64,000 nt of DNA from Lachnospiraceae bacterium (GTDB lineage Bacteria > Bacillota > Clostridia > Lachnospirales > Lachnospiraceae), in contig CAAEMT010000014.1 of the NCBI GenBank assembly GCA_900757145.1, positions 5,893-69,892 of the forward strand. The letters are read 5' to 3'. Positions 17,084 through 25,988 of the stretch are shown one piece after another. The notes below the pieces were generated by a model. That model was not told the DNA's origin, did no database searches, and was given only the letters and a program-made list of their open reading frames with translations. Each line of letters starts with the position of its first letter. Position 1 is the first letter of the stretch. The position numbers and the translations under genes were made by a program.

Positions 17084-17980
17084 GTGCAAAAAAAGGCAAA
17101 AAGGGATTATGGACGATGGCTTTGGGTACTCCCTGTCATTGCGCTGGTAGTCTGCCTGTTTATTTATCCGTTGGCATCACAGATATTTTACAGCTTTACC
17201 AATAAGACGCTGATCAAGCCGTCTTACGCAATAAAGGGACTTGCGAATTACATAGCGATTCTTGAGGATCCGAATTTCTGGTCAGCTCTGTGGACATCGG
17301 TGAAATGGACCGTATGTAGTTTGTTTTTCCAGATATTACTTGGATTTACGGCGGCTCTGGCGCTGAATAAGATACGAAACAGGGTGGCAAAGCAGGTTTA
17401 TCGTATATTGCTTATTATTCCGTGGGCATTCCCGACGATTGCGATCGCGATCATCTGGAAGTGGCTTTTAAATGGAATTTACGGATTTCTGCCTACAATT
17501 CTTATGAATCTGGGAATATGTGACAGTCTCCCGCAGTTTTTATCAACGGCAGATCTGACGCTTCCGACACTTGTAATGGTGAACGTGTGGTTTGGATTTC
17601 CACTTATCATGGTAAACGTACTTGCAGCATTGCAGACGATTCCAATGGATCAGTATGAAGCGGCTCAGATTGACGGAGCTACCAGCAGACATACGTTCTG
17701 GTACATTACTGTTCCGCATATCAAAAATGTGATCGGGCTCCTCGTTGTACTGAGAACAATTTGGGTATTCAACAGCTTCGATATTATTTACATGATCACA
17801 GGCGGAGGACCTGCAAATGTATCGACAACTCTGCCGATTTATATTTATAACCTCGGCTGGACAAATAAATTTGTCGGACGGTCATCGGCGGCAGCTGTGA
17901 TATTGCTGCTGATCCTGCTGACGATCTGCGCAGTTTACTTCGGTGTGTTGCATAAATGGGAAAAGGAGGAGAAGGCATGA
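17084..17980 (+). CDS. Sugar ABC transporter permease 1 (MalF-type)
   Basis: A 298-residue inner-membrane permease with about six helices. The EAA loop reads EAAQIDGATSRHTFWYITVPHI, the coupling-helix motif that docks the ATPase. I start at the GTG at 17084: AGGAGG ends 7 bases before it, while the longer frame from 17048 would overlap the attenuator stem. The stop overlaps the next start (ATGA). No ATPase gene is in the operon, so a shared MsmK/UgpC-type ATPase elsewhere is expected, which is common for CUT1 systems in Firmicutes. Confidence 0.9.
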   Translation: MQKKAKRDYGRWLWVLPVIALVVCLFIYPLASQIFYSFTNKTLIKPSYAIKGLANYIAILEDPNFWSALWTSVKWTVCSLFFQILLGFTAALALNKIRNRVAKQVYRILLIIPWAFPTIAIAIIWKWLLNGIYGFLPTILMNLGICDSLPQFLSTADLTLPTLVMVNVWFGFPLIMVNVLAALQTIPMDQYEAAQIDGATSRHTFWYITVPHIKNVIGLLVVLRTIWVFNSFDIIYMITGGGPANVSTTLPIYIYNLGWTNKFVGRSSAAAVILLLILLTICAVYFGVLHKWEKEEKA

Positions 17981-18819
17981 AAGGCTCGGCAAAAATGAAA
18001 AAACGCCTTGGTGAAACGGGATGCTACGCGTATCTGACTGTACTGGCTGTATTCTCCGCATTCCCGCTTTTGTGGCTGTTTATGTGTTCTATCAAAAGCA
18101 GCAGCGATCTTTTGACGAATCCGACGTCGCTGTTTCCAACGAAAGCAACATTGGAAAATTATTACAATGTAATGGTCAACTTAAAGCTCGGTGTCAATAT
18201 CAAAAACAGTTTGATTGTATCGCTGGCAACGACGCTAATTGCTACAGTAGTCTCATCGATGGCAGCATACGGTATCATCCGATTTTTTCCCAAACTGGGA
18301 AATGCGATGTCAAAGATGCTGATCATGACGTATATGTTCCCGGCGATCGTTCTTGTAATTCCGTACGCGGTAGTAATGGGAAAGATCGGTCTGACGAATA
18401 CGAGAATGGGACTGATCATTGTTTATCTGTCATTTAACGTGCCGTATGCGGTATGGCTTCTGACCGGATTTTTTAAGACGGTTCCGCTTGAGATTGAGGA
18501 AGCTGCGAGAATAGACGGGGCAGGCAGGATACAGACTTTCCGAAAGGTCGTTCTTCCGCTTGTAGCGCCGGGGCTTGTGGCAACAGCAATTTATATGTTT
18601 ATTAATTCATGGAATGAGTTCTTATACGCATTGATTTTGACAAGCAGTTCAGATATTACAACGCTTTCCATCAAGCTGCATACGATGCAGGGCGCTGATG
18701 TATTAAACTGGGGCGATATGATGGCTGCCTGTATGGTAGTAGTTCTTCCGTCTGTTGTATTCTTCTGTTTCATTCAGAAATACATTGCGGGCGGTATGAC
18801 AGAGGGCGCAGTGAAATAG
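17977..18819 (+). CDS. Sugar ABC transporter permease 2 (MalG-type)
   Basis: A 280-residue permease with six hydrophobic helices and the EAA loop EEAARIDGAGRIQTFRKVVLP. Its GxG-type C-terminus (AGGMTEGAVK) is typical of MalG homologues. AAAAGGAGG lies 6 bases upstream of the ATG at 17977, which overlaps the end of permease 1. The two permeases form the heterodimeric pore for the ligand delivered by the binding protein at 15670-16995. Confidence 0.9.
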   Translation: MKGSAKMKKRLGETGCYAYLTVLAVFSAFPLLWLFMCSIKSSSDLLTNPTSLFPTKATLENYYNVMVNLKLGVNIKNSLIVSLATTLIATVVSSMAAYGIIRFFPKLGNAMSKMLIMTYMFPAIVLVIPYAVVMGKIGLTNTRMGLIIVYLSFNVPYAVWLLTGFFKTVPLEIEEAARIDGAGRIQTFRKVVLPLVAPGLVATAIYMFINSWNEFLYALILTSSSDITTLSIKLHTMQGADVLNWGDMMAACMVVVLPSVVFFCFIQKYIAGGMTEGAVK

Positions 18820-18876
18820 CTGACGGAAAAAGTAACCATGAAAATATGAAAATGAGAGAAAAGAGGAGGACTAAAC

Positions 18877-19980
18877 GTGGTTAGATATGGAGTAGTCGGA
18901 ACGGGATATTTTGGTGCAGAACTTGCAAGAATTATGAAGGAGCAGGATGATGCCAGCATTACACTTGTGTATGATCCGGAAAACGGAGCGAAGATCGGCG
19001 CAGAGCTTGGATGTAATGTAGCTGGCAGTCTTGAGGAACTTGTATCAAGTGACGAGGTAGACTGTGTGATCGTAGCAACGCCGAATTATCTGCATAAAGA
19101 GCCGGTAATACTGGCGGCAAAACACGGAAAAAATGTATTCTGTGAAAAGCCGATCGCCCTGTCTTATAAAGACTGCGATGAAATGGTAAAGGCGTGTGAA
19201 GAGAACCATGTGACCTTTATGGCAGGACATATTATGAATTTCTTTAATGGAGTTCATCATGCGAAAGAACTGATCAATGACGGTGTGATTGGAAAAGTTC
19301 TTTACTGCCATGCTGCAAGAAACGGATGGGAGGATCTGCAGCCGTCTGTTTCATGGAAAAAGATTCGTGAAAAATCAGGCGGACATCTCTACCATCACAT
19401 TCATGAGCTCGACTGCGTACAGTTTTTGATGGGCGGCGTACCGGAAGAGGTATGTATGGAGGCTGACAATGTGGCGCATCAGGGAGAAGGATTTGGCGAT
19501 GAGGACGATATGCTCTTTATTACCATGCGTTTCTCAGACAGACGCTTTGCGGTTTTGGAGTGGGGCTCTGCATACCACTGGCCGGAGCATTATCTGCTGA
19601 TTCAGGGTACGAAGGGCGCAATCAAGCTCGATATGTTTGATGCGGGCTGTACGCTTAAGGTAGACGGACGTGAGGAACACTTCCTGCTTCATGAGACAGA
19701 AGAAGAGGATGCGAACCGTACCGCTATCTATCACAGCACAGAGATGGACGGAGCAATCCAGTACGGAAATCCGGACAAGAAGCCGCCGCTGTGGCTGCAT
19801 GGCATCATGGTTAAGGAAATGAAGTATCTAAATGATATTATGCATGGTATGAAGCCGACGAAAGAGTTTGAAAAGCTCTTAAATGGTGTGGCAGCGCGTG
19901 AGGCGATCGCTACAGCAGACGCATGTACCATGTCGCGGTTTGAGGATCGCAAGGTAAAATTGAGCGAGATCATGAAATAG
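18877..19980 (+). CDS. Gfo/Idh/MocA oxidoreductase, YjhC/NanOx-like
   Basis: A 367-residue NAD-dependent oxidoreductase with Rossmann motif GVVGTGYFGAEL at about 5-16 and EKPIAL near residue 90. ATPNYLHKEPVI, MAGHIMNFFNGV and GGHLYHHIHELDCVQ closely recall Escherichia coli YjhC and Ruminococcus gnavus NanOx (from memory). NanOx converts 2,7-anhydro-Neu5Ac to Neu5Ac by a transient oxidation. The GTG start has an AGAGGAGG site. Placement between the sugar permeases and a NanA-like lyase supports this role; other sugar dehydrogenations by this large family cannot be excluded by sequence alone. Confidence 0.85.
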   Translation: MVRYGVVGTGYFGAELARIMKEQDDASITLVYDPENGAKIGAELGCNVAGSLEELVSSDEVDCVIVATPNYLHKEPVILAAKHGKNVFCEKPIALSYKDCDEMVKACEENHVTFMAGHIMNFFNGVHHAKELINDGVIGKVLYCHAARNGWEDLQPSVSWKKIREKSGGHLYHHIHELDCVQFLMGGVPEEVCMEADNVAHQGEGFGDEDDMLFITMRFSDRRFAVLEWGSAYHWPEHYLLIQGTKGAIKLDMFDAGCTLKVDGREEHFLLHETEEEDANRTAIYHSTEMDGAIQYGNPDKKPPLWLHGIMVKEMKYLNDIMHGMKPTKEFEKLLNGVAAREAIATADACTMSRFEDRKVKLSEIMK

Positions 19981-19998
19981 TCGGTTTGGAGGATAACA

Positions 19999-20919
19999 AT
20001 GGGAAAGCTTGAAAAGTATAAAGGAATATTTCCGGCATTTTATGCCTGCTACGAGGATGACGGAAGCGTCAGTCCGGCGCGCACAGAGGCATTTGTGCGT
20101 TACCTGCGTGATAAAGGTGTGACGGGGCTTTATGTAGGCGGCTCTTCTGGCGAGTGCATTTACCAGAGCGTGGCAGAGCGCAAGCTGATTCTGGAACACG
20201 TAATGAAGGCTGCGGAAGGAAAGCTTGTCATAATCGCACATGTTGCCTGCAATAATACACAGGACAGTGCAGAACTGGCGCGTCATGCGCAGAGTCTCGG
20301 TGTGGATGCGATCGCGGCAATTCCGCCGATTTACTTCCATCTTCCGGATTATGCGATTGCCGAATACTGGAACACGATCAGCGCGGCAGCGCCTGATACA
20401 GATTTTATCATCTATAATATCCCGCAGCTTGCGGGAGTGGCGCTTACGGTTCCACTGTTTCAGGAGATGAGAAAAAATCCGCGTGTGATCGGTGTGAAAA
20501 ATTCTTCCATGCCGGTACAGGATATCCAGATGTTCAAGGCGGCAGGCGGAGAGGACTGCGTAGTGTTTAACGGACCTGACGAGCAGTTTATCAGCGGCCG
20601 TGTGATCGGAGCTTCAGCAGGTATAGGAGGAACGTATGCAGTGATGCCGGAACTCTTCCTTGCAATGGATCGTCTCGTTTGCGCAGGCAGATTAGACGAG
20701 GCAAAGAAGATCCAGTATCAGGCAAATGAGATCATCTATGCGATGTGTGCATGTAAGGCGAATCTGTATGCCGTAATGAAAGAAATACTCAGAAGAAATG
20801 GCATGGACATAGGCGGTGTGCGCGCTCCTCTTACGAATGTAAGCGAAGGCGATCTGGAGCAGATTGAAAAATGCCGGAATATGATCGCGAAAGCTGTAGC
20901 AGGACTTCCGCAGGAATAG
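19999..20919 (+). CDS. nanA: N-acetylneuraminate lyase-like DHDPS-family aldolase
   Basis: A 306-residue class I aldolase of the DapA/NanA family that would split Neu5Ac into ManNAc and pyruvate. GGSSGECIYQS near residue 47 is the pyruvate-binding GxSGE motif, YNIPQLAGV carries the catalytic tyrosine, and VIGVKNSS carries the Schiff-base lysine. The YNIP (not YN-P-R-T) form is that of NAL rather than DapA. TTGGAGG lies upstream of the ATG. It ends the operon; nanE and nanK, needed next in the pathway, are not in the window. Confidence 0.88.
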   Translation: MGKLEKYKGIFPAFYACYEDDGSVSPARTEAFVRYLRDKGVTGLYVGGSSGECIYQSVAERKLILEHVMKAAEGKLVIIAHVACNNTQDSAELARHAQSLGVDAIAAIPPIYFHLPDYAIAEYWNTISAAAPDTDFIIYNIPQLAGVALTVPLFQEMRKNPRVIGVKNSSMPVQDIQMFKAAGGEDCVVFNGPDEQFISGRVIGASAGIGGTYAVMPELFLAMDRLVCAGRLDEAKKIQYQANEIIYAMCACKANLYAVMKEILRRNGMDIGGVRAPLTNVSEGDLEQIEKCRNMIAKAVAGLPQE

Positions 20920-20968
20920 AAAACAGATTTTCTGGAAAAAGATAAATGGACAACGAAATAAAATAAAG

Positions 20969-21020
20969 AAAACGGGTGGTGCAAAATACGATCTTTCGCA
21001 GGGCTTGCACCGCCCGTTTT
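20969..21020. terminator. Bidirectional terminator between nanA and tyrA
   Basis: AAAACGGGTGGTGCAA (20969-20984) pairs with TTGCACCGCCCGTTTT (21005-21020), with one G-T pair and A/T tails on both sides. It serves both convergent genes. Confidence 0.9.
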
Positions 21021-21035
21021 CTGATGCTGTGCTGT

Positions 21036-22136
21036 TTATCTCACCCACACCTGATAGCGGTGCTGCCGCAGCAGCTCGGCTGCCTTTAGAGAGGGCGCTT
21101 CTTCATAAAACTCAATGCGAAGAGCGCCTTCTTCAAATTCGCGGTTGTGGACGATGCCGATATTTTTGATACTGATCCCGTTGACAGCAAGCGTCGTTGC
21201 GATTGTAGCGATAGCGCCGGATTCATCTACAATGTCACAGTAAATACTATACGTTTTTTTGATCGTACCCAGTGAAGTGGATGTAAATGAGTTACGGTAG
21301 TCACGGGAACGTTCAAAGGTTTGATAGACTGCGCTTCCGTTTCCGGCTGTCATTTGTGAGCGGCATTCTTCAAGAAGCGAGATAAAAGTATCCATTACTT
21401 CGGAGATATTCTGGCTGTTTGACAGGCAGATATGCTCCCACATTTCAGGTGAGGAGGAGGCGATCCGCGTAATATCTTTGAATCCGCCTGCAGCGATCAT
21501 TTTCATGATTTCGTCTTTGGAGTCAAGGTCGTGCACCGTGTTGACGAGAGAGGCTGCGATCAGATGCGGCAGATGGCTGACTGCGGCGGTGATGTAGTCG
21601 TGCTGCTGCGCATCAAGCACAAGAGGGATCGAACCTATGGATGCAGCCAGAGCATAGTACGAATCAACCCATTCCTGCGGCGTTCCGTCAGACGGTGTGA
21701 TGACGTAGTATGCGTTCTCAAACAGGTGTGCCTGTGCATTTGCAAAACCAGATTTTTCGGAGCCGGCCATCGGGTGACCACCGATAAATCTTCCGTCAAG
21801 CCCCAGTTTGTGAGCGGCGCGGTGAATATCCCCTTTTACACTGCCTACATCAGTCAGAAGGCAGCTTTTGGGAACGACATCCTTAAGCTGGGTGAGCGCC
21901 TCGATATTGCTCCCTACGGGAGTACAAAGAAAAATACAGTCGCACTGTGCAAATTGCAGATCAGATGGGGAGGCGCAAACTGCGTCGATCGTGCCGGATG
22001 ACAGGGCGGCTTCGGAAGTTGGCTGTGATCTGATGTATGCTATGATACGGCAGTCCGGAATTGCACGCCTTAGCGCCATTGCCAGTGATCCGCCGATAAG
22101 TCCTAGTCCGATAAAACCGAATGTCTGAAGCTTCAT
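21036..22136 (-). CDS. tyrA: Prephenate dehydrogenase with C-terminal ACT domain
   Basis: A 366-residue enzyme of tyrosine synthesis that oxidises prephenate to 4-hydroxyphenylpyruvate with NAD. N-terminal Rossmann motif GFIGLGLIGGSLAMAL (7-22), TDVGSVKG and the catalytic GGHPMAGSEKSG region. Residues about 295-366 form an ACT domain (GAIATIATTLAVNGISIKNI) that should bind tyrosine for feedback control. It stands alone, divergent from the EF-G paralogue, and ends at the shared terminator. Confidence 0.95.
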   Translation of the reverse strand: MKLQTFGFIGLGLIGGSLAMALRRAIPDCRIIAYIRSQPTSEAALSSGTIDAVCASPSDLQFAQCDCIFLCTPVGSNIEALTQLKDVVPKSCLLTDVGSVKGDIHRAAHKLGLDGRFIGGHPMAGSEKSGFANAQAHLFENAYYVITPSDGTPQEWVDSYYALAASIGSIPLVLDAQQHDYITAAVSHLPHLIAASLVNTVHDLDSKDEIMKMIAAGGFKDITRIASSSPEMWEHICLSNSQNISEVMDTFISLLEECRSQMTAGNGSAVYQTFERSRDYRNSFTSTSLGTIKKTYSIYCDIVDESGAIATIATTLAVNGISIKNIGIVHNREFEEGALRIEFYEEAPSLKAAELLRQHRYQVWVR

Positions 22137-22198
22137 ATTTATATTTCCTCTTTTCCAACTGGATTTTCGTCATAATATACGTTTAAAATGCTGAAGCT

Positions 22199-22227
22199 AT
22201 TTTACTATTAAACAAAATGCCTGTCAA
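22199..22227 (-). promoter_or_regulatory. Promoter of tyrA
   Basis: On the minus strand TTGACA (22227-22222), a 17-base spacer, TAAAAT (22204-22199). Confidence 0.75.
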
Positions 22228-22284
22228 TGCTTTATGACTTTAAAGTGAGAAAAATAAAAAAATTGTTAATAATGAATAAAATGC

Positions 22285-22313
22285 TTGAAATATTACATAA
22301 ATTTTAGTAGAAT
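22285..22313 (+). promoter_or_regulatory. Promoter of the EF-G paralogue
   Basis: TTGAAA (22285-22290), a 17-base spacer, TAGAAT (22308-22313), 55 bases before the gene. Confidence 0.65.
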
Positions 22314-22368
22314 ATAGCCATGTGGTGTAGTTGTGTCCACTGACTAACTAGTATTGGAGGAAAAAGCG

Positions 22369-24447
22369 ATGAATGTTTACACAACAAACAAAATCCGTAA
22401 TGTCGTTATTTTGGGCCACGGCGGCGCAGGCAAGACAAGTCTTGTAGAGTCTATGGCATATTTGACAGGAATTACAAGCAGATTAGGCAACGTAGCTGAG
22501 GGTACTACGATCAGCGATTTTGATAAAGAAGAGATTAAGAGAAAATTTTCAATCAGCACCACAATGGTTCCGATCATTTGGGGCGATACAAAGATTAATA
22601 TCCTGGATACACCGGGATACTTTGACTTCTTTGGAGAGGCAGAGGAAGCAGCGGCAGCAGCAGATGCGGCAGTTATCGTTGTTAATGGAAAGAACGGCGT
22701 AGAAGTAGGTACAGAGAAAGCTTGGGAGCTTTGCGAGAAGTATAAATTGCCGAGATTTATCTACGTTTCCAATATGGACTATGACAATGCCAGCTACAGA
22801 GAGGTTGTAGAGACTCTGACAGAGCTGTACGGAAAGAAGATTGCTCCGCTTCATATTCCGATCCGTGAGAATGAAAAGTTTGTAGGTTACGTGAACGTTG
22901 TTAAGAGTGCAGCAAGAAGATACGTAAATAAGCAGGAAAAGGTGGAGTGTCCTGTACCGGATTATCTTGAGGATTATCTGGCTCATTACAGAGAACATCT
23001 GCTTGAGGCAGTTGCCGAGACGAGTGAGGAGCTGATGGATCGTTATTTCAACGGTGAAGAATTCTCCGAAGCCGAGATCGTTGCAGCGCTTCATACGAAT
23101 GTGGACGATGTATCGATCGTTCCGGTTACGATGGGCGCCAGCCTGAATCTTCAGGGTATCCAGATCCTTCTCGATGATATCGTAAGCTATATGCCGTCGC
23201 CGGAAAAGCGTAATATTGCCGGTGTCAATATGAAGACGAAGGAAGTATTTGAAGCAGATTACAATTTCGCAAAAGCGAAATCCGCATATATTTGGAAGAC
23301 GATCGTAGATCCGTTTATCGGAAAATATTCTATGATAAAGGTAGCTTCCGGCGTAATCAAGAGTGATGACACACTGTACAATGAAGCAAAAGATTCTGAA
23401 GAGCGTCTGAGTAAGCTGTACGTGATGGAAGGCAGCAAAGCGATCGAGGTAAAAGAGCTTCATGCAGGAGATCTCGGCGCGATCGGCAAGCTCAATGCGG
23501 CTACAGGCGATACGCTTTCTACAAAAGCTACTCCGATCGCATACGGCAGGATTGATGCTCCGATCCCGTATACATACAAGCGGTACCGCGCAAAGGAAAA
23601 GGGAGAAGAGGATAAAGCGGCACAGGCACTCGCGAAGATGGCGCAGGAAGATCTTACGCTGCGCGTAGTGAATGACGGAGAAAACCGCCAGACGCTCATC
23701 TACGGTCTTGGCGATCAGCATCTTGATATTATAGCGAGCAAGCTGCTTACAAAATACAAAGTAGAAGTAGAGCTTGAGAAGCCGAAGGTAGCGTTCCGTG
23801 AGACGATCCGCAAGAGCTCTGATGTAGATTCTAAGTATAAGAAGCAGTCTGGTGGACACGGTCAGTACGGTCACGTAAAGATGCGCTTCTCACCGCTTGG
23901 AGAGCTTGATAAGGCATACGAGTTTGAGCAGGAGGTGGTCGGCGGAGCCGTTCCGAAGAACTATTTCCCGGCAGTAGAAAAAGGTATTCAGGACGCTACG
24001 GTGAAGGGACCTCTGGCAGGATATCCGGTAGTCGGTGTGAAAGCTGTGCTTTACGATGGTTCTTACCATCCGGTAGACTCTTCGGAGATGGCATTTAAGA
24101 CTGCTGCGAGCCAGGCGTTCAAGAAAGGTTTTATGGAAGCAAGCCCGGTACTGCTTGAGCCGATCGCATCCTTGAAAGTTACGGTTCCAGATAAATTTAC
24201 CGGAGATGTAATGGGCGATCTGAATAAGAGACGCGGACGCGTACTCGGCATGAATCCGGATCACAAAGGAAATACGATCGTAGAGGCAGATATTCCGATG
24301 TCTGAGCTTTATGGATATTCTACGCAGCTTCGTTCTATGACGGGCGGAAGCGGTTCCTATTCTTACGAGTTTGCACGCTACGAGCAGGCTCCGAGCGATG
24401 TACAGGAAAGAGAGATTGCAGCACGCCAGAATGCAGGCGAAGAATAA
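22369..24447 (+). CDS. Elongation factor G-like GTPase (EF-G paralogue)
   Basis: A 692-residue translational GTPase. G1 reads GHGGAGKTSLVE (about 15-26), G3 reads DTPGYFDF, and the G4 position reads VSNMDYDNAS, so the usual NKMD lysine is not there (NMD instead). Domains II-V follow, with RETIRKSSDVDSKYKKQSGG and GHVKMRFSPLG in domain IV and the C-terminal SELYGYSTQLRSMT typical of EF-G. This fits the stand-alone EF-G paralogues of Firmicutes rather than the fusA of the str operon, which would sit beside rpsL-rpsG and tuf. ATTGGAGG selects the ATG at 22369. Role in ribosome recycling or protection is unknown. Confidence 0.85.
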   Translation: MNVYTTNKIRNVVILGHGGAGKTSLVESMAYLTGITSRLGNVAEGTTISDFDKEEIKRKFSISTTMVPIIWGDTKINILDTPGYFDFFGEAEEAAAAADAAVIVVNGKNGVEVGTEKAWELCEKYKLPRFIYVSNMDYDNASYREVVETLTELYGKKIAPLHIPIRENEKFVGYVNVVKSAARRYVNKQEKVECPVPDYLEDYLAHYREHLLEAVAETSEELMDRYFNGEEFSEAEIVAALHTNVDDVSIVPVTMGASLNLQGIQILLDDIVSYMPSPEKRNIAGVNMKTKEVFEADYNFAKAKSAYIWKTIVDPFIGKYSMIKVASGVIKSDDTLYNEAKDSEERLSKLYVMEGSKAIEVKELHAGDLGAIGKLNAATGDTLSTKATPIAYGRIDAPIPYTYKRYRAKEKGEEDKAAQALAKMAQEDLTLRVVNDGENRQTLIYGLGDQHLDIIASKLLTKYKVEVELEKPKVAFRETIRKSSDVDSKYKKQSGGHGQYGHVKMRFSPLGELDKAYEFEQEVVGGAVPKNYFPAVEKGIQDATVKGPLAGYPVVGVKAVLYDGSYHPVDSSEMAFKTAASQAFKKGFMEASPVLLEPIASLKVTVPDKFTGDVMGDLNKRRGRVLGMNPDHKGNTIVEADIPMSELYGYSTQLRSMTGGSGSYSYEFARYEQAPSDVQEREIAARQNAGEE

Positions 24448-24489
24448 AGAACAGTAAATAAAAGGGCTTTCTAATAGGGGAATAAAAAG

Positions 24490-24535
24490 CGCCGTCAGAG
24501 ATATATCTCTGGCGGCGTTGTGGTTAGCATTTTAT
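24490..24535 (+). terminator. Terminator of the EF-G paralogue
   Basis: CGCCGTCAGAGA (24490-24501) pairs with TCTCTGGCGGCG (24506-24517), including one G-T pair. T-rich sequence follows after a short gap. Confidence 0.75.
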
Positions 24536-24570
24536 CTTTTTTGTCGGTCTGCCTATACCTAAATTTTTAC

Positions 24571-25296
24571 TTAAGGAGTTATTGTTTTCGTTTCTTCTTC
24601 TATCCATTGATATATTATGAGATTAGACGCATCTATACTGACGCCGTTCTTTTCAAACTTTGGAAATGCGTCTTCTTCGCTTACGCAGGCTGCCGTTACT
24701 AGACAGGCGTTTTCGGAAAATTCTTCCCAGTTTTCCTTTGTGAGTCCTGCCTGAAATCCTTCCCAGTATTTTTCGCAATTATCATTTTGCCCGTCCAGAA
24801 TCACTTCCTTGATCGTTTCCGATGCCCACAGCTTTAGATGATCTGTCTGCTCGTAGTCATCGCTGGGAAGCTCGTCGTCCAACTGAAAACCTCCGTATCT
24901 GCGGATCGTGTCTGCGCAGTCTCCAAACACTGCTTCCATATTTTCAGCAACGAGAACCATGTCCGCTGTATCAGGATAAGTAATGTCCATGAGGCAGAGC
25001 TTCGGTGTACCCTTTCCTTTTTGCGGATCAATGAAATTAAAAAGTATTTTTTCCGTATCGGCTCCAAAGAGTACACAGCCGTTATCAATGGAAAATGCGA
25101 CCGATATGTCTGATTCGTGATAGACCGTCACATCTTCGGCAGTTACATCAAAGGCTTCCAATACTTCCTCAGCAGTCATACCCCACGTGACATCTGGAAA
25201 TTCTGGACAGGGAGTGGTTTCCTGCGCTTTAAATCCGCACAGCAGAAGCATTGCGGTGAGCAGAGCAAGCAGTAAAACGTACTTTGTCTTTTTCAT
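24571..25296 (-). CDS. Hypothetical exported protein, probable lipoprotein
   Basis: 241 residues. The N-terminus is a lysine-flanked hydrophobic signal ending MLLLCGFKAQ; Cys20 could be a lipobox residue although leucine before it is atypical. The mature part is acidic and includes VTWGMTAEEVLEAF, a pattern seen in many secreted Firmicutes proteins of unknown role. It stands alone between the EF-G paralogue and a small divergent operon, with GGAGG before the ATG. I do not recognise a family. Confidence 0.65.
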   Translation of the reverse strand: MKKTKYVLLLALLTAMLLLCGFKAQETTPCPEFPDVTWGMTAEEVLEAFDVTAEDVTVYHESDISVAFSIDNGCVLFGADTEKILFNFIDPQKGKGTPKLCLMDITYPDTADMVLVAENMEAVFGDCADTIRRYGGFQLDDELPSDDYEQTDHLKLWASETIKEVILDGQNDNCEKYWEGFQAGLTKENWEEFSENACLVTAACVSEEDAFPKFEKNGVSIDASNLIIYQWIEEETKTITP

Positions 25297-25490
25297 AGTG
25301 ATCCCTCCTTAGTGTCTGTTCTTTTATTTTATTCAACATATATCTAATATATTTACAGTCTTATTATAGCACAATATGTTTTTTTAAAAATATTTTTTGA
25401 ATTTTCACTATAAAACTATAATCTATCTGTACTATATAAAAATGATAATGAAAAAACATGCAATTTAAAAACAAACTCACAAAACGTCTG

Positions 25491-25519
25491 CTGACAAAAT
25501 CGGAAAAGTCCGATATAAT
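25491..25519 (+). promoter_or_regulatory. Promoter of the 25586-26708 gene pair
   Basis: CTGACA (25491-25496), a 17-base spacer, perfect TATAAT (25514-25519). Confidence 0.75.
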
Positions 25520-25585
25520 GAAAGAAAACTCTTCCTCTGAGAGAGGAGCAGAAGAAACGCGCGATGGAAAAACGAGGTGTATCAG

Positions 25586-25972
25586 ATGAATTTTGGAGAT
25601 GAAAAAGACTATATCATGCGGATTATAAAAGAGATGGTGCGCGTGCTGTTTTCTTTGCTGTTTGGGAAGGAGTACGTTTCCGTCGAGTGGGAAGCGGAAA
25701 ATAAGTACGAGGTATCGGGAAAAAGGCTTACCGATCTGCTGGATATGATTGATCACGGAGAGATCAACGAAGCGGAAAACCTGCTGTTGGAGGAGATCGA
25801 TTACGGCAGAAAAGAGGACGTAGCTGTCGCCGCTCTTTTTTATCAGCATCTATCTGGGAAAAAATCAGACTTTCTGCGGCAGAACGATTACTCGAAGGAA
25901 GAGGTGCTGGAGGGACTGAATCACGTATTAAGACAGGCAGGCTACGGTCATCTGACCGATATTATGGAGTAA
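25586..25972 (+). CDS. Small uncharacterised protein (possibly DUF6483)
   Basis: 128 residues, soluble and mostly helical with an acidic centre (GEINEAENLLLEEIDYGR). No signal peptide or long hydrophobic segment. The opening DEKDYIMRIIKEMVRVL pattern recalls a family of small Firmicutes proteins of unknown function; the DUF6483 label is from memory and unverified. ATG at 25586 has ACGAGG 8 bases upstream; a GTG at 25577 overlaps that site. Probably cotranscribed with the HAD hydrolase 16 bases downstream. Confidence 0.7.
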   Translation: MNFGDEKDYIMRIIKEMVRVLFSLLFGKEYVSVEWEAENKYEVSGKRLTDLLDMIDHGEINEAENLLLEEIDYGRKEDVAVAALFYQHLSGKKSDFLRQNDYSKEEVLEGLNHVLRQAGYGHLTDIME

Positions 25973-25988
25973 AGGGGAAAAAGGAAAC

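Noticed and set aside
22137..22368. T-box or other riboswitch in the tyrA leader
   Set aside because: The leader after the promoter is about 60 bases, too short for a T-box, and no specifier or terminator pair is seen.
22549..23874. 441-codon minus-strand frame
   Set aside because: Lies wholly inside the EF-G paralogue, reads as a Cys/Leu/Arg-rich shadow and has no ribosome site or family motif.
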